Shown: positions 51,734-61,364, counted from the stretch's first letter. The stretch is DNA of 64,000 bases from Mycobacterium europaeum (GCF_002102155.1 NZ_LQOU01000025.1:62001-126000); one strand, 5' to 3'. The notes: generated by a model from the letters alone, not told the origin. Numbers and translations are program-made.

Positions 51734-52342
51734 GTGGCACCTCCGCGGAAGCACGAAACCGATGTGATCCTCGACGCCGCCCGGGCGCTGGTGCTCGGCG
51801 GCGGGCCGCGCGCGGCGAGCGTCGCGGCGATCGCCAAGGCCAGCGGCGCCCCCGCGGGCACGCTGTATCACCGGTTCGGCAACCGCGACGGCATCCTGAC
51901 GGCGGCGTGGCTGCGGGCGCTGGAGCGGTTCCAGGCGCGGGCGCTGGCGGCCGACGGCGAGAACCCCGCGGACAGCGCCATGGAAACGGCGATAGCGATG
52001 GCCGTGGCCGCCGTCAGCTTCGCGCGCGAGCTGCCCGACGACGCCCGGCTGTTGCTGACGATCCGGCCCGGTGACCTGCTCGACGAGGAACCCGACGCGG
52101 CGTTCCGCGAGACGCTGGCCGCGATGAACGCCCCGCTGACGGAGCGGATCGGGGTGTTGGCCCGCCGGCTGTACGGGAACAGCCGGCCCCGGTCCGTCGA
52201 CGCCGTCGCGCGGGCGGTCGCGGACCTGCCGTATGCCGTGGTCCGGCGCCACGCCCACGACGACCCGATGCCCGGCTGGCTGGAACGCGATGTCGCGGCG
52301 TCCGCGCGGGCGGTGCTAGGGAGCTTCGGCGAAGGCGCGTAG
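51734..52342 (+). CDS. TetR-family transcriptional regulator
   Basis: 202 residues from GTG 51734. N-terminal TetR helix-turn-helix: VAAIAKASGAPAGTLYHRF followed by GNRDGILTAAW. The ligand-binding half is unlike any I can name. It probably represses itself and the divergent DUF2867-SDR pair. No strong Shine-Dalgarno is placed at the right distance. The 3' end overlaps the Cdc48-like ATPase gene by 27 bp. Confidence 0.9.
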   Translation: MAPPRKHETDVILDAARALVLGGGPRAASVAAIAKASGAPAGTLYHRFGNRDGILTAAWLRALERFQARALAADGENPADSAMETAIAMAVAAVSFARELPDDARLLLTIRPGDLLDEEPDAAFRETLAAMNAPLTERIGVLARRLYGNSRPRSVDAVARAVADLPYAVVRRHAHDDPMPGWLERDVAASARAVLGSFGEGA

Positions 52343-54505
52343 CGCCTGGACCTGGGCGGGATCCAGTGACGGGCGCACGATTTGGCGCGCCGCCGCGATG
52401 TCGGCGGCCGTCACGTCGGTGGCGTCGATGGATCGCCGCATCGCCGTCAGCGCCGCCTCCCGCAGCAGCGCCACGCAGTCCGCGGCGCTGTAGCCGCCGA
52501 GCCCGGCGGCCACCTCGTCGAGATCGACGTCGTCGCTCAGCGGGACGGATTTGCCCGCGGTGCGCAGGATTTCGCGACGGGCGGCGGCGTCGGGCGGTTC
52601 GACGAACACGCGCCGCTCCAGCCGGCCCGGGCGCAGCAGCGCCGGGTCGATCAGGTCCGGGCGGTTGGTGGCACCCAGCACGACGACGTCACGCAGCGGA
52701 TTGACGCCGTCGAGTTCGGTCAGCAGCGCCGCCACCACCCGGTCGGTCACGCCCGAGTCGAAGCTCTGCCCCCGCCGGGGCGCCAGCGCGTCGATCTCGT
52801 CCAGGAACACCAGCGACGGGGCCGAGTCGCGGGCGCGCCGAAACAGTTCCCGCACAGCCCTTTCCGAGCTGCCCACCCACTTGTCCATCAGCTCGGAACC
52901 CTTGACGGCGTGCACGGACAACTGCCCGGTGCTGGCCAGCGCGCGCACCACGAACGTCTTGCCGCAGCCGGGCGGCCCGTACAGCAGCACGCCGCGGGGC
53001 GGTTCGACGCCCAGCCGGGCGAAGGTGTCGGGATGCTGCAGCGGCCACAGCACGGCCTCGGTGAGCGCCTGCCTGGCCTCGGCCATGTCGCCGACGTCGT
53101 CGAGGGTGATGTTGCCGACGGCCACTTCCTCGCTGGCCGAACGGGACAGCGGCCGGATGACGGTCAGCGCCCCGAGCAGGTCCTCCTGGATCAGCTCGGG
53201 CGGGCGGCCGTCGGTGCTGGCGCGCGACGCCGCCCGCAGCGCCGCTTCCCGCACCAGCGCCGCCAGGTCGGCGACCACGAAACCCGGAGTCCGGGAAGCG
53301 ATTTCAACCAGATCCAGGCCCCCGGCGGGCACCGACGTCAGCAGCGACTCCAGCAGCGCCTTGCGGGTGCCGGCGTCGGGCAGGGGCAGGCTCAGCTCCC
53401 GGTCGCACAGGTCCGGTGCGCGCAGCCGCGCGTCGAGCTGGTCGGGCCGGGCGGAGGTGGCGATCAGCGCGACGCCCTCGGTCGCCACCGCGGTGCGCAG
53501 CTCGCCCAGGATCAACGCGGCCACCGGCTCGGGGGTGACCGGCAGCAGGGCGTCGACATCGGTGATCAGCAGCACGCCACCCCCGTCGCGGACGGCGCGC
53601 ACCGCCGAGCTCACGGTCTTGAGCCGGTCCTCGGCGGTCAGCGCGCCGACCTCCGGCCCGTCCAGCTTCACCAGCCGGCGCCCGTCGCAGACCGCGCGCA
53701 CCAGCGTCACCTTGCCGACGCCGGCCGGGCCCGACACCAGCACGCCGAGGTTGGCGCCGGCGCCCAGCGTCTTGAGCAGGTGCGGCTCGTCGAGCGCCAG
53801 CTTGAGCCATTCGGCGAGCTTGGCGGCCTGCGGCTGCGATCCCTTCAGCTCCTCGACGACGGTCTCCGGGCTGGCGACGTCGACGAACTCCTGCGACGGC
53901 CCGGCCCCCGACGGCACGCCGGCGCCCCAGGTGACCAGCGAGTTGGGCTGGACGCTGACCGGACCCGCCGGGTCGACGCCGGTGACCGTCAGCAGCTCCG
54001 ACGTCCAGCTGATGCCGACCGAGGCGGCCAGCGCAGCGGCGGCCGTCCGGCCGCCAGGAGGGGCCGAGAACGGTGGGCCGAGGTCGCGCGGCAACAACGA
54101 CACGGCGTCGCCGACGGTCAGCACCTTGCCGAGCAGGGCCTGCCGCAGGGTGACCGGTGAAATCGCCTGGCTGGCCAGCGACGAGCCGGACAGCGTGACC
54201 GACCGGGCGCCGTAGACGGTGGCCGCGCCGACGATCACCGCGGTGCCCTCACGCAGCCCCGCATTCGACAGGGTCACGTCGTCGAGCAGCACGGTGCCGA
54301 CCGGGGTGCCCGGGCCGGCCAGGCCCGCCACCGCGGCCGTGGTCCGCGAGCCCGTCAACGCCACCGCGTCCCACTCCCGAATGCCGAGCGCGGCGACCGC
54401 GCTCGGATGCAACCGGACCACGCCGCGGCGCGAATCGACGGCGGAGGTGTTCAACCGCGCGGTGAGCGTGAGCTGACGGGCCGCATCGTCGCCCGGCCGG
54501 CTCAT
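52316..54505 (-). CDS. Cdc48/VCP-like AAA+ ATPase (Rv0435c-like)
   Basis: 729 residues (728 in M. tuberculosis). An N-terminal double-psi barrel region (about 10-185), AAA-1 with GPAGVGKVT as Walker A and LLITDVDAL as Walker B, then AAA-2 with GPPGCGKTF, LVFLDEIDAL and the arginine-bearing LLRPGRLERRVF. A cytosolic hexameric unfoldase is expected. AAA-1 has Asp in place of the Walker B Glu and may hydrolyse ATP poorly. ATG 54505 overlaps the pssA TGA (ATGA); last gene of psd-pssA-ATPase. Confidence 0.93.
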   Translation of the reverse strand: MSRPGDDAARQLTLTARLNTSAVDSRRGVVRLHPSAVAALGIREWDAVALTGSRTTAAVAGLAGPGTPVGTVLLDDVTLSNAGLREGTAVIVGAATVYGARSVTLSGSSLASQAISPVTLRQALLGKVLTVGDAVSLLPRDLGPPFSAPPGGRTAAAALAASVGISWTSELLTVTGVDPAGPVSVQPNSLVTWGAGVPSGAGPSQEFVDVASPETVVEELKGSQPQAAKLAEWLKLALDEPHLLKTLGAGANLGVLVSGPAGVGKVTLVRAVCDGRRLVKLDGPEVGALTAEDRLKTVSSAVRAVRDGGGVLLITDVDALLPVTPEPVAALILGELRTAVATEGVALIATSARPDQLDARLRAPDLCDRELSLPLPDAGTRKALLESLLTSVPAGGLDLVEIASRTPGFVVADLAALVREAALRAASRASTDGRPPELIQEDLLGALTVIRPLSRSASEEVAVGNITLDDVGDMAEARQALTEAVLWPLQHPDTFARLGVEPPRGVLLYGPPGCGKTFVVRALASTGQLSVHAVKGSELMDKWVGSSERAVRELFRRARDSAPSLVFLDEIDALAPRRGQSFDSGVTDRVVAALLTELDGVNPLRDVVVLGATNRPDLIDPALLRPGRLERRVFVEPPDAAARREILRTAGKSVPLSDDVDLDEVAAGLGGYSAADCVALLREAALTAMRRSIDATDVTAADIAAARQIVRPSLDPAQVQALRAFAEAP

Positions 54506-55365
54506 CGCACGCGCCCACCCGGTTTGTGCAGCCCGAGCCGCGCCATCGACCGGCGGTGCGGTTGTGCCCGGCGGATCGCGCGGCGGGCGGCGCGGCGCTG
54601 CTTGGGCTCGTCCGACCACGCCTCGGGGTGGGCGGCCAGCCAGCGCTGGTTGCGGACCGCGAACGGCACGTGGCAGAGGTAGGCGACGATGATGACCCAG
54701 ATCAGGACGTAGGGCGCCAGCACCGCCGCGGCCGCGCAGATCGCCAGCAGCGCCAGCAGCGGCGCGGCCCAGCTGGGGGGCACCGCCGCGGCGTGCATCT
54801 TGCGCATCGGGATCTTGCTGATCATCAGCATCGAGGTCCCGGTGATCCAGATGCACAGGAACGTCGTCGAGGTCCACCAGCCCTCACCGAACTGCAGCTT
54901 GAGCCCGATCAGCCCGATCATCGAGATCGCGCCCGCCGGCGCCGGCATGCCGACGAAGAACTCGTGTGTGTACGCGGGCTGGCTGCCGTCGGCCTGCAGC
55001 GCGTTGTACCGCGCCAGCCGCAGCACCACGCACACGGCGTAGAGCAGGATCACCACCCAACCGGCCGGCGACGTCGTCAGCAGCGTCACGTAGAGCACGA
55101 TCGCCGGTGTCACCCCGAAGTTGACCGCGTCGGCCAGCGAGTCGATCTCCTCGCCCATGCGCGACTGCGCGTCCAGGATGCGGGCCACCCGCCCGTCCAG
55201 CCCGTCCAGGATGGCGGCCGCGGCGATCAACGCCATCGCCGCCTTGGGCTGGTGCTCGAGGGCGAACCGGATGGCGGTCAGGCCCGCGCAGATGGACAGC
55301 ACGGTCATCGCGCTGGGCAGGATCTGCAGGTTGACCGACGGCCTGCCGCGCGGCTTGCTGATCAT
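54502..55365 (-). CDS. pssA: Phosphatidylserine synthase
   Basis: 287 residues (286 in M. tuberculosis). The CDP-alcohol phosphotransferase motif is exact: DGRVAR, eight residues, then GEEIDSLAD (DGx2ARx8Gx3Dx3D). Eight or so membrane helices follow. It makes phosphatidylserine from CDP-diacylglycerol and serine. The C-terminus is basic ([17 protein letters not shown]). ATG 55365 overlaps the psd TGA. Confidence 0.96.
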   Translation of the reverse strand: MISKPRGRPSVNLQILPSAMTVLSICAGLTAIRFALEHQPKAAMALIAAAAILDGLDGRVARILDAQSRMGEEIDSLADAVNFGVTPAIVLYVTLLTTSPAGWVVILLYAVCVVLRLARYNALQADGSQPAYTHEFFVGMPAPAGAISMIGLIGLKLQFGEGWWTSTTFLCIWITGTSMLMISKIPMRKMHAAAVPPSWAAPLLALLAICAAAAVLAPYVLIWVIIVAYLCHVPFAVRNQRWLAAHPEAWSDEPKQRRAARRAIRRAQPHRRSMARLGLHKPGGRVR

Positions 55366-56084
55366 GGCAGTTCGGCCAGCACGGTTTCGCCGGCGATCGC
55401 GCGCTGGCCCTCGTGAACCAGCGGCTGGGTACCCGCCGGCAGATAGGTGTCGAGCCGGGAGCCGAACCGGATCAGGCCGTAGGTGTCGCCGATGGTCAGC
55501 TTGTCCCCGACGCGCGCGTCGCAGATGATGCGCCGCGCCAGCAGGCCGGCGACCTGCACCGCCACCACCTCCGCGCCGCTGGGGGTGCGGATGCGCAGGC
55601 TGGTGCGCTCGTTCTCGGTGCTGGCCGCGGGCAGGTCGGCCGAGCCGAACCGGCCGGGCCGGTGCTGCACGGCGATCACCTCGCCGCTCACCGGCGCGCG
55701 CTGCACGTGGGCGTCGAGCAGGGAAAGGAAGATGCTGACGCGCGGTAGCGGCGCGTCGCCCATGCCGAGTTCGGCGGGCGGGGCGGCGGAGTCGATCACG
55801 CACACCACCCCGTCGGCGGGCGCGACGATCGCGCCCGGCCGGGCCGGCGGCACCCGCGGCGGGTGGCGGAAGAAGCCCGCGCAGGCGGCCGCCGCCAGCA
55901 GACCGGCCCGCCGCACCCATCGGTGCCTGCGGCCGGCCAGCGCCACCGCCAGCCCACCGGCGATGAACGGGCGGCCGGCCGGGTGAACCGGCGGAATGGT
56001 CGAGCGCACCAACTCCAACGCGTGCTGCGGGCTGAAGGTGGGATCCTCGGCCGTGGGGCCGATAGGGCGGGGGCGTCGTGCCAC
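55362..56084 (-). CDS. psd: Phosphatidylserine decarboxylase
   Basis: 240 residues (231 in M. tuberculosis). A small-type Psd: a membrane segment near 45-75, [28 protein letters not shown], and the self-cleavage site Gly-Ser in IRFGSRLD, which yields the pyruvoyl group. It converts phosphatidylserine into phosphatidylethanolamine, needed for PIM-containing membranes. GTG 56084; first gene of psd-pssA-ATPase and divergent from an MFS gene. Confidence 0.95.
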   Translation of the reverse strand: MARRPRPIGPTAEDPTFSPQHALELVRSTIPPVHPAGRPFIAGGLAVALAGRRHRWVRRAGLLAAAACAGFFRHPPRVPPARPGAIVAPADGVVCVIDSAAPPAELGMGDAPLPRVSIFLSLLDAHVQRAPVSGEVIAVQHRPGRFGSADLPAASTENERTSLRIRTPSGAEVVAVQVAGLLARRIICDARVGDKLTIGDTYGLIRFGSRLDTYLPAGTQPLVHEGQRAIAGETVLAELP

Positions 56085-56150
56085 GCGGCCATCTTACGAA
56101 AGGCGGGGGCCGGTTGGTTGCCGCCCGCAGGGGGAACGCCCACCCTCGAC

Positions 56151-57356
56151 ATGCATCGCAACGACGAGACGGCGACGCCGCGGCTGCGCGGCGCCCAGAT
56201 GGCCGTCACCGCCGTGTTCATCGCCCACGCCGTCGGGTTCTCCTCGTGGGCCGCCCACATTCCGTCCGTCAAGGCCGGGCTCGGCCTGTCCGACGCGGCG
56301 TTGGGCACGGCGCTGTTCGGGGCGCCGCTGGGCTCGGTGGTGGCCACGCTGGGCAGCCACTGGGCGCTGCCGCGCTGGGGAAGCCACCGGCTGATCCCGG
56401 TGACCGCCGCCGGCTACGCCCTTGCGGGGACGACCGTGGGCCTGGCCCGGTCCGGGGTGTCGCTGTTTGCGGCGCTGGCGCTGTGGGGGATGTTCCAGGG
56501 CGGCCTGGACGTCGCGATGAACACCCAGGCCGGCACCGTCGAGCGGCTGGCGCGGGCGCCGATCATGGCCCGCTTCCACGGCATGTGGAGCCTCGGCGCG
56601 CTGCTGGGCGCCCTGATCGGCGCCGCGTGCGTCAGCGCGGGCGTCGGGCTGACGCCGCAGCTGGCGACCGTCGGGCTGGTGGCCCTGATCGTCGTCGGGC
56701 CGCTGACCCGGCGGCTGATCCCGGACCGGGAGGCCGCGGTCGCGGCCGCGACGGACGGGGCCAGGGCGGCCTGGATGACGCCGACGGTGGCGATCCTTGC
56801 GGCGGTGGCCTTCGTGTCCTTCCTCTGCGAGGGCGCCGCCACCGACTGGTCGGCCAACTACCTGCGCAACGTCGTGGGCACCGGCCCCGGGATCGCCGCG
56901 CTGAGCTATGCGGCCTACACGTTGACGATGGTGATCACCCGCCTGGGCGCGATCCGGTTGCATTCCCGGCTTTCGGCCCGCCGCTTGCTGCCGGCCCTCG
57001 CGGTGTTCGCCGCGGCGGGCATGGGCGTCACGCTGGCCACCGCCAACGCCGCGGTCGGCGTGGCCGGTTTCGCGTGCCTGGGGGTCGGGGTGGCGCTGCT
57101 GGTGCCGACCGCGTTCAGCGCCGCCTACGGCGCGGGCGGTGCGGGCTCGGCGATCGCCATCGTCGCGGCGACGGGCTGGCTGGGCTACCTGCTGGGCCCG
57201 CCGCTGATCGGCCACCTGGCCGGCCGGTTCGGGCTGGCGGCGGCCCTGGTGACGATCCCGGTGCTGATGACGGTCGTCGCCGTCGCGATCCGCTGCGCCA
57301 CCGCCTTCGGCCGGGCCGACGACTTCCATCGGCAGGTAGCCAGCCCCGCCGGTTAG
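56151..57356 (+). CDS. MFS transporter (YbjJ-like)
   Basis: 401 residues with about 12 membrane helices. GTALFGAPLGSVVATLGSHW in helix 2, WGMFQGGLDVAMNTQAGTVE in helix 4 and FLCEGAATDWSANYL in helix 7 are the landmarks of the YbjJ/FucP-like MFS group. Substrate unknown. ATG 56151. It converges on moeA2 with 4 bp of overlap at the stops. From memory M. tuberculosis has psd and moeA2 side by side here, so the transporter is an insertion or was lost in that species. Confidence 0.88.
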   Translation: MHRNDETATPRLRGAQMAVTAVFIAHAVGFSSWAAHIPSVKAGLGLSDAALGTALFGAPLGSVVATLGSHWALPRWGSHRLIPVTAAGYALAGTTVGLARSGVSLFAALALWGMFQGGLDVAMNTQAGTVERLARAPIMARFHGMWSLGALLGALIGAACVSAGVGLTPQLATVGLVALIVVGPLTRRLIPDREAAVAAATDGARAAWMTPTVAILAAVAFVSFLCEGAATDWSANYLRNVVGTGPGIAALSYAAYTLTMVITRLGAIRLHSRLSARRLLPALAVFAAAGMGVTLATANAAVGVAGFACLGVGVALLVPTAFSAAYGAGGAGSAIAIVAATGWLGYLLGPPLIGHLAGRFGLAAALVTIPVLMTVVAVAIRCATAFGRADDFHRQVASPAG

Positions 57357-58558
57357 GCCAGGTCCCAGACCTGCAGCTCGGTCCCCTCGGACACCTCGAC
57401 GACGTCCTCGGGGATGTCCAGCAGCGCGTTCGCCGACGCCAGCCACCGGAGGTGATGCGACGCCGGCGGCCCGTAACTGGTGACGGTGCCGGAGCCGCGG
57501 TCGAGCACCGCGCGGCGGAACTGCCGCTTGCCGCGCGGCGAGGTCAACGACTCGGTGAGCACGGCGGCCCGGTGTGGGCGGTCGGGGTCGGGCAGGCCCA
57601 TGGCTTTGCGCAGCGCGGGCCGGATGAACACCTCGAAGGACACCAGGGCGCTGACCGGGTTGCCCGGCAGCGTGACGATGGTCGCGCCGGCCACCCGGCC
57701 GATGCCCTGCGGCATGCCCGGCTGCATCGCCACCTTGACGAACTCGACGCCCTGGTCGCCCGCGCGCCCGAACGCGTCCTTGACCACCTCGTAGGCGCCG
57801 GCGCTGACCCCGCCGCTGGTGATGATCAGGTCGGCGTCCGCGGCGTACCGGTCGAGCAGCGCGCTGAATTGCGCCACATCGTCTTCGGCGGTCACGACGG
57901 CGACCACGTCGGCGCCGGCGTCGCGGACCGCCCCGGCCAGCATGATCGAGTTGGACTCGTAGATCTGCCCCGGCCGCAGCGGGCCGCCCGGCGCCACCAG
58001 CTCCGAGCCGGTGGACATCACCAGCACCCGCTGGCGCGGCAGCACCGGCAGCTCGGCCATTCCCAGCGCGGCGGCCAGGCCCAGCACGGCCGGCGTCACC
58101 ACCTGGCCCCGCCGCAGCACGGTGGTACCGGGGGCGACGTCCTCGCCCGCCCGGCGGATGTGCGCGCCGGCCGAACGCGGCGCGCGGATCGACACCACCT
58201 CCACACCGCCGTCGGTGTCTTCGACCGGCACGACGGCCGTCGCACCGGCGGGCAGCGGCGCACCCGTCATGATGCGGTGCGCGGTGTTCGGTCGCAGCGT
58301 CAACTCGTCGGTGCGCCCGGCGGGAATGTCCTCGGCGACTTCGAGCACCACCGGCGTCTCGGCGGTGGCGCCGGACGTCTCCTCGGCCCGCACCGCGTAC
58401 CCGTCCATCGCGGAGTTGTCGAAGACCGGCAACGCCAGCCGCGCGACCACATCCTCGGCCAGCACCAGCCCTTGCGCCTCGGCCAGCGCGGCGGTGGCCG
58501 CCGGCCGGGCCCGGATGAGTTCGGCTACGACACGTTGATGCTCAGTTACCGACCGCAC
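57353..58558 (-). CDS. moeA2: Molybdopterin molybdenumtransferase MoeA2
   Basis: 401 residues (405 in M. tuberculosis). SVTEHQRVVAEL at the N-terminus, FDNSAMDGYAVRA, the MPT-binding TSGGVSAGAYEVVKDAFG, and TLPGNPVSALVSFEVF. It inserts molybdate into adenylylated molybdopterin. I chose GTG 58558 because VRSVTEHQRVVAE aligns with the M. tuberculosis start MRSVQEHQRV; the longer frame to 58654 has no support. Confidence 0.95.
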   Translation of the reverse strand: MRSVTEHQRVVAELIRARPAATAALAEAQGLVLAEDVVARLALPVFDNSAMDGYAVRAEETSGATAETPVVLEVAEDIPAGRTDELTLRPNTAHRIMTGAPLPAGATAVVPVEDTDGGVEVVSIRAPRSAGAHIRRAGEDVAPGTTVLRRGQVVTPAVLGLAAALGMAELPVLPRQRVLVMSTGSELVAPGGPLRPGQIYESNSIMLAGAVRDAGADVVAVVTAEDDVAQFSALLDRYAADADLIITSGGVSAGAYEVVKDAFGRAGDQGVEFVKVAMQPGMPQGIGRVAGATIVTLPGNPVSALVSFEVFIRPALRKAMGLPDPDRPHRAAVLTESLTSPRGKRQFRRAVLDRGSGTVTSYGPPASHHLRWLASANALLDIPEDVVEVSEGTELQVWDLA

Positions 58559-58631
58559 CCGGCCATTATCGGCCGGTCGGATTTCCCGGGCCGACCCGGT
58601 GAGGCGGGCGTGCCGACGTAGAGTCGAGAAC

Positions 58632-58724
58632 GTGGTTACCGGAGTGGTCCACACCCGGGTGTGCGTTCCGGATTGCGAGGCCGCCGTGGCGTTCGCCCGC
58701 GACGTGTCGGGCCCGAATGGGTGA
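58632..58724 (+). pseudogene. Truncated N-terminus of a VOC/glyoxalase-like protein
   Basis: From GTG 58632 the frame reads VVTGVVHTRVCVPDCEAAVAFARDV, then SGPNG and a stop. The first 25 residues look like the start of a vicinal-oxygen-chelate protein (VHTRVCVPD with the first metal-binding His, then AVAFxRDVLG). The rest of the domain is gone, and the frame breaks at the point where the monooxygenase gene begins (ATG 58717). Most simply a deletion remnant; it may still serve as a short upstream open frame for the next gene. Confidence 0.6.
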
Positions 58725-60156
58725 GCGGCCGACCGTCGGGATCATCGGCGCGGGCGCCGGCGGCATCGCCATGGGCATCCAGCTGGCCGAGGGCGGCTAC
58801 CGGTTCACCCTCTTCGACCGGGCCGACGGCTTCGGCGGGACCTGGCGGCACAACACCTTCCCGGGCGCGGCGTGCGACGTCCCGTCGCACCTGTACTCGT
58901 ACTCCTTCGCGCCCAACCCGCGGTGGAGCAAGACCTACGCCAACCAGCCCGAGATCCTGGCCTACCTCGAGAACGTGGCCGCCGGGCACGGGCTGGGTGC
59001 GCGGCTGCGGGCGAACACCGCGATCACCAGCGCGCGCTGGTCGGACACCCGGCGCCGCTGGACGCTGACCGACGACGACGGCACCGAGCACGAGTTCGAC
59101 GTGGTGGTCAGCGCCGTGGGAATGCTCGACGTGCCCCACATCCCCGACATCCCCGGGACGCGGCGGTTCCGGGGCCGCCGATTCCACTCCGCGCGCTGGG
59201 ACCACACCAAGTCGACGGCCGGGGAACGGGTCGCCTCCATCGGCACCGGCGCCAGCGCGATCCAGTACGTGCCCGCGATCGCGCGAGAAACCGCGCACCT
59301 GACCGTGTTTCAGCGGACGCCGATCTGGATCGCGCCCCGCTTCGACTTCCCGTTCACCCCCGAGCAGCACGAGTTGTTCGAACGCGACCCGGCCGCCGCG
59401 CGCAAGCTGCGCGACGAGGCCTTCGACGCCTACGAGTCGGCCAGCTTCGACGTCGACGCCGCCCAGACCCGGGAGGCGACCGAGCTGGCCCGCAGCTACC
59501 TGATGCGCAAGGTCGCCGACCCGGAGCTGCGCGCCAAGCTGACGCCGGACTACCCCGCCGGCTGCAAACGGCCGCTGATGTCGCGCGACTGGTACCCCAC
59601 GTTCGCGCTGCCCAACGTCTCCCTGGACACGACCGCGATCGCCGAGCTGACCGAGCGCGGCGTGCGCACCGCCGACGGCGTCGAGCACCCCGTCGACACC
59701 ATCATCTACGGCACCGGGTTCACCGCCGCCGACTATCTGGCCAGCATCGACGTGTACGGAACCGGCGGCCGTCGTCTCGCCGACGTGTGGCGCGACGGCG
59801 CCGAGGCCTACCTGGGCACACTGGTGGCCGGCTACCCGAACTTCTTCACGCTGTACGGCCCCAACACGAACGGCGTCAACTCGATCATCTACATCCACGA
59901 GGCGCAGACCACGTTCGTCCGGCACATCCTCGACGTGCTGAACCGTCGCGGCGCGCGCACCGTCGAGGTGACTCCAGACGCGCAGCGCCGCTACAACGAC
60001 GAGATCCAGGCCGCCATGGCGGGCAAGGTGTGGTTGGCGTGCGACAACTACTTCCGGCATTCCAGCGGGAAGGTGGTCACCCAATTCCCTTACAGCGGGC
60101 GGACTTTCTTCGAGCGCACCCGCAAACTGGTCGACGCCGACTACTGGATCCAGTAG
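58717..60156 (+). CDS. Baeyer-Villiger-type flavin monooxygenase
   Basis: 479 residues. FAD Rossmann motif GAGAGGIAMG, then DGFGGTWRHNTFPG, the Baeyer-Villiger fingerprint FRGRRFHSARWD (FxGxxxHxxxW), the NADPH loop GTGASAIQ, and GTGFTAADY. Likely oxidises ketones, steroids or lipids with NADPH; substrate unknown. ATG 58717. It ends in a perfect palindrome that also encodes the end of the convergent cupin gene, so both proteins finish YWIQ. Confidence 0.92.
   Translation: MGERPTVGIIGAGAGGIAMGIQLAEGGYRFTLFDRADGFGGTWRHNTFPGAACDVPSHLYSYSFAPNPRWSKTYANQPEILAYLENVAAGHGLGARLRANTAITSARWSDTRRRWTLTDDDGTEHEFDVVVSAVGMLDVPHIPDIPGTRRFRGRRFHSARWDHTKSTAGERVASIGTGASAIQYVPAIARETAHLTVFQRTPIWIAPRFDFPFTPEQHELFERDPAAARKLRDEAFDAYESASFDVDAAQTREATELARSYLMRKVADPELRAKLTPDYPAGCKRPLMSRDWYPTFALPNVSLDTTAIAELTERGVRTADGVEHPVDTIIYGTGFTAADYLASIDVYGTGGRRLADVWRDGAEAYLGTLVAGYPNFFTLYGPNTNGVNSIIYIHEAQTTFVRHILDVLNRRGARTVEVTPDAQRRYNDEIQAAMAGKVWLACDNYFRHSSGKVVTQFPYSGRTFFERTRKLVDADYWIQ
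60141..60156. other. Palindrome encoding both C-termini of convergent genes
   Basis: CTACTGGATCCAGTAG is a perfect 16-bp dyad. Read on either strand in the gene frame it gives TAC TGG ATC CAG TAG, that is Tyr-Trp-Ile-Gln-stop. The monooxygenase and the cupin genes therefore overlap over exactly this palindrome, and each ends with the same four residues. Confidence 0.97.
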
Positions 60157-60638
60157 TTGTCGTGGCGAACGAACCACTCCCTGCGTTCGTCGTCGGTCAT
60201 GTCGGCCAGCGCCGCGAAGCCTTCGAAGTAGGCCTCCCGGGGGGCGCCCGGGGCGAACAGCATCAGGATGGACGCCGGCTCGTCGTCGGCCCCGTTGCGG
60301 AAGCCGTGGACGCCGCCCGGCGGCACATAGAGGAAGTCGCCCTGCCGGCCGTCGGCCCACTGGGTGCCGTCGTAGAGCTTCATCGTCCCGGACAGCACGA
60401 AGAACGCCTCGGACATCGCCCGGTGAAAGTGCGGCCCGGGGCCGCCGCCGCCCGCGGGGATGTCGACCCGGTAGAGCCCGTAGTCGCCGCCGGTGTCGCG
60501 CTGGTTGGCCAGGTAGTGGTACTTGACGCCCCCGGTTTCATAGTCGGGCGGCGAGTCGGCCCGCTTGAGCCAGGCGCTGACCTCGGGCTGGTCGGCGGTG
60601 TAGCGGGGCGGCGGATACGGCGGCACGACGAAAGACAT
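60141..60638 (-). CDS. Cupin-domain protein
   Basis: 165 residues. Cupin motif 1 appears as GPHFHRAMSEAFFVLSG with metal-binding His, and motif 2 as GDFLYVPPGGVHGF. Single-domain cupins include dioxygenases, isomerases and binding proteins, and the choice cannot be made here. ATG 60638. Divergent from the M24 gene with 30 bp between; the gap may hold a shared operator. The gene ends in the palindrome at 60141-60156. Confidence 0.9.
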   Translation of the reverse strand: MSFVVPPYPPPRYTADQPEVSAWLKRADSPPDYETGGVKYHYLANQRDTGGDYGLYRVDIPAGGGGPGPHFHRAMSEAFFVLSGTMKLYDGTQWADGRQGDFLYVPPGGVHGFRNGADDEPASILMLFAPGAPREAYFEGFAALADMTDDERREWFVRHDNYWIQ

Positions 60639-60668
60639 CTGCCCAGCCTGCCAGTTAGCATCGCCGGT

Positions 60669-61364
60669 GTGCAGGGGGCGGACGAACAGGTGCGGGTGGA
60701 ACGGCTGCTGGACGCGCAGGCCGGGGCGGAGCGGCTGTTCGACGAGATCGAGCGGCGCGCCATGATCCGCCCGGGCGTCTCGGAGATGCAGCTGTCCGAC
60801 GAGATCAACGAACTCGCCGCGGAGCTGCTCGGCGTCACCCGGCACTGGCACCGGCGGATCGTGCGGGCGGGGGAGAACACGCTGCAACCGTTCAACGAGC
60901 GGCCGCCGGACCGGGTCGTCGCCGACGGCGACGTCGTCTTCCTCGACCTGGGGCCCATCTTCGCCGAGTGGGAGGCCGACTTCGGCCGCACCTTCGTGCT
61001 CGGCGACGACCCGGACAAAACGTCGCTCCGCGACGCGCTGCCCCGGGTGTGGCAGGCCGGCCGCGAGTACTTCGACGAGCACCCGGACGTCACCGGGGCC
61101 GAGCTGTACGACTTCGTCGTCGGCGTCGCGCACGCCGAGGGTTTCGACTTCGCCAGCTCCATCGCCGGGCACCTGGTCGGGGAGTTCCCGCACCGCAAGA
61201 TCGCCGGCCCGGGCGTCCAGTGGTACATCGCGCCCGGGTCGAACAGGCCGATGCGGCGCACGGACCCGGCCGGCCGCGTCTGCCATTGGATCCTGGAGAT
61301 CCACCTGGCCGACCGGGCCCGCGGCTTCGGCGGCTTCTACGAGCAGCTGCTCGACCTCAGTTGA
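60669..61364 (+). CDS. M24-family peptidase-like protein
   Basis: 231 residues from GTG 60669. Pita-bread fold elements: FLDLGPIFAEWEADFGRTF (Asp metal ligands), SSIAGHLVGEFPH (His ligand region) and HWILEIHLADR (Glu ligand). Shorter than full aminopeptidase P, like the many stand-alone M24 proteins of actinobacteria. Substrate unknown. Divergent from the cupin gene. The 3' end overlaps the SDR gene by 8 bp. Confidence 0.88.
   Translation: MQGADEQVRVERLLDAQAGAERLFDEIERRAMIRPGVSEMQLSDEINELAAELLGVTRHWHRRIVRAGENTLQPFNERPPDRVVADGDVVFLDLGPIFAEWEADFGRTFVLGDDPDKTSLRDALPRVWQAGREYFDEHPDVTGAELYDFVVGVAHAEGFDFASSIAGHLVGEFPHRKIAGPGVQWYIAPGSNRPMRRTDPAGRVCHWILEIHLADRARGFGGFYEQLLDLS

Noticed and set aside
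54526-55416. Long open frames opposite pssA, ctpH, pta, thiC and others
   Set aside because: High-GC third-position bias opens shadow frames; their translations are Arg/Ala/Gly-rich with no motif, while the sense frames are clear enzymes.
58559-58654. moeA2 start at 58654
   Set aside because: The added residues are not found in the family, and the region is the divergent promoter and VOC remnant.
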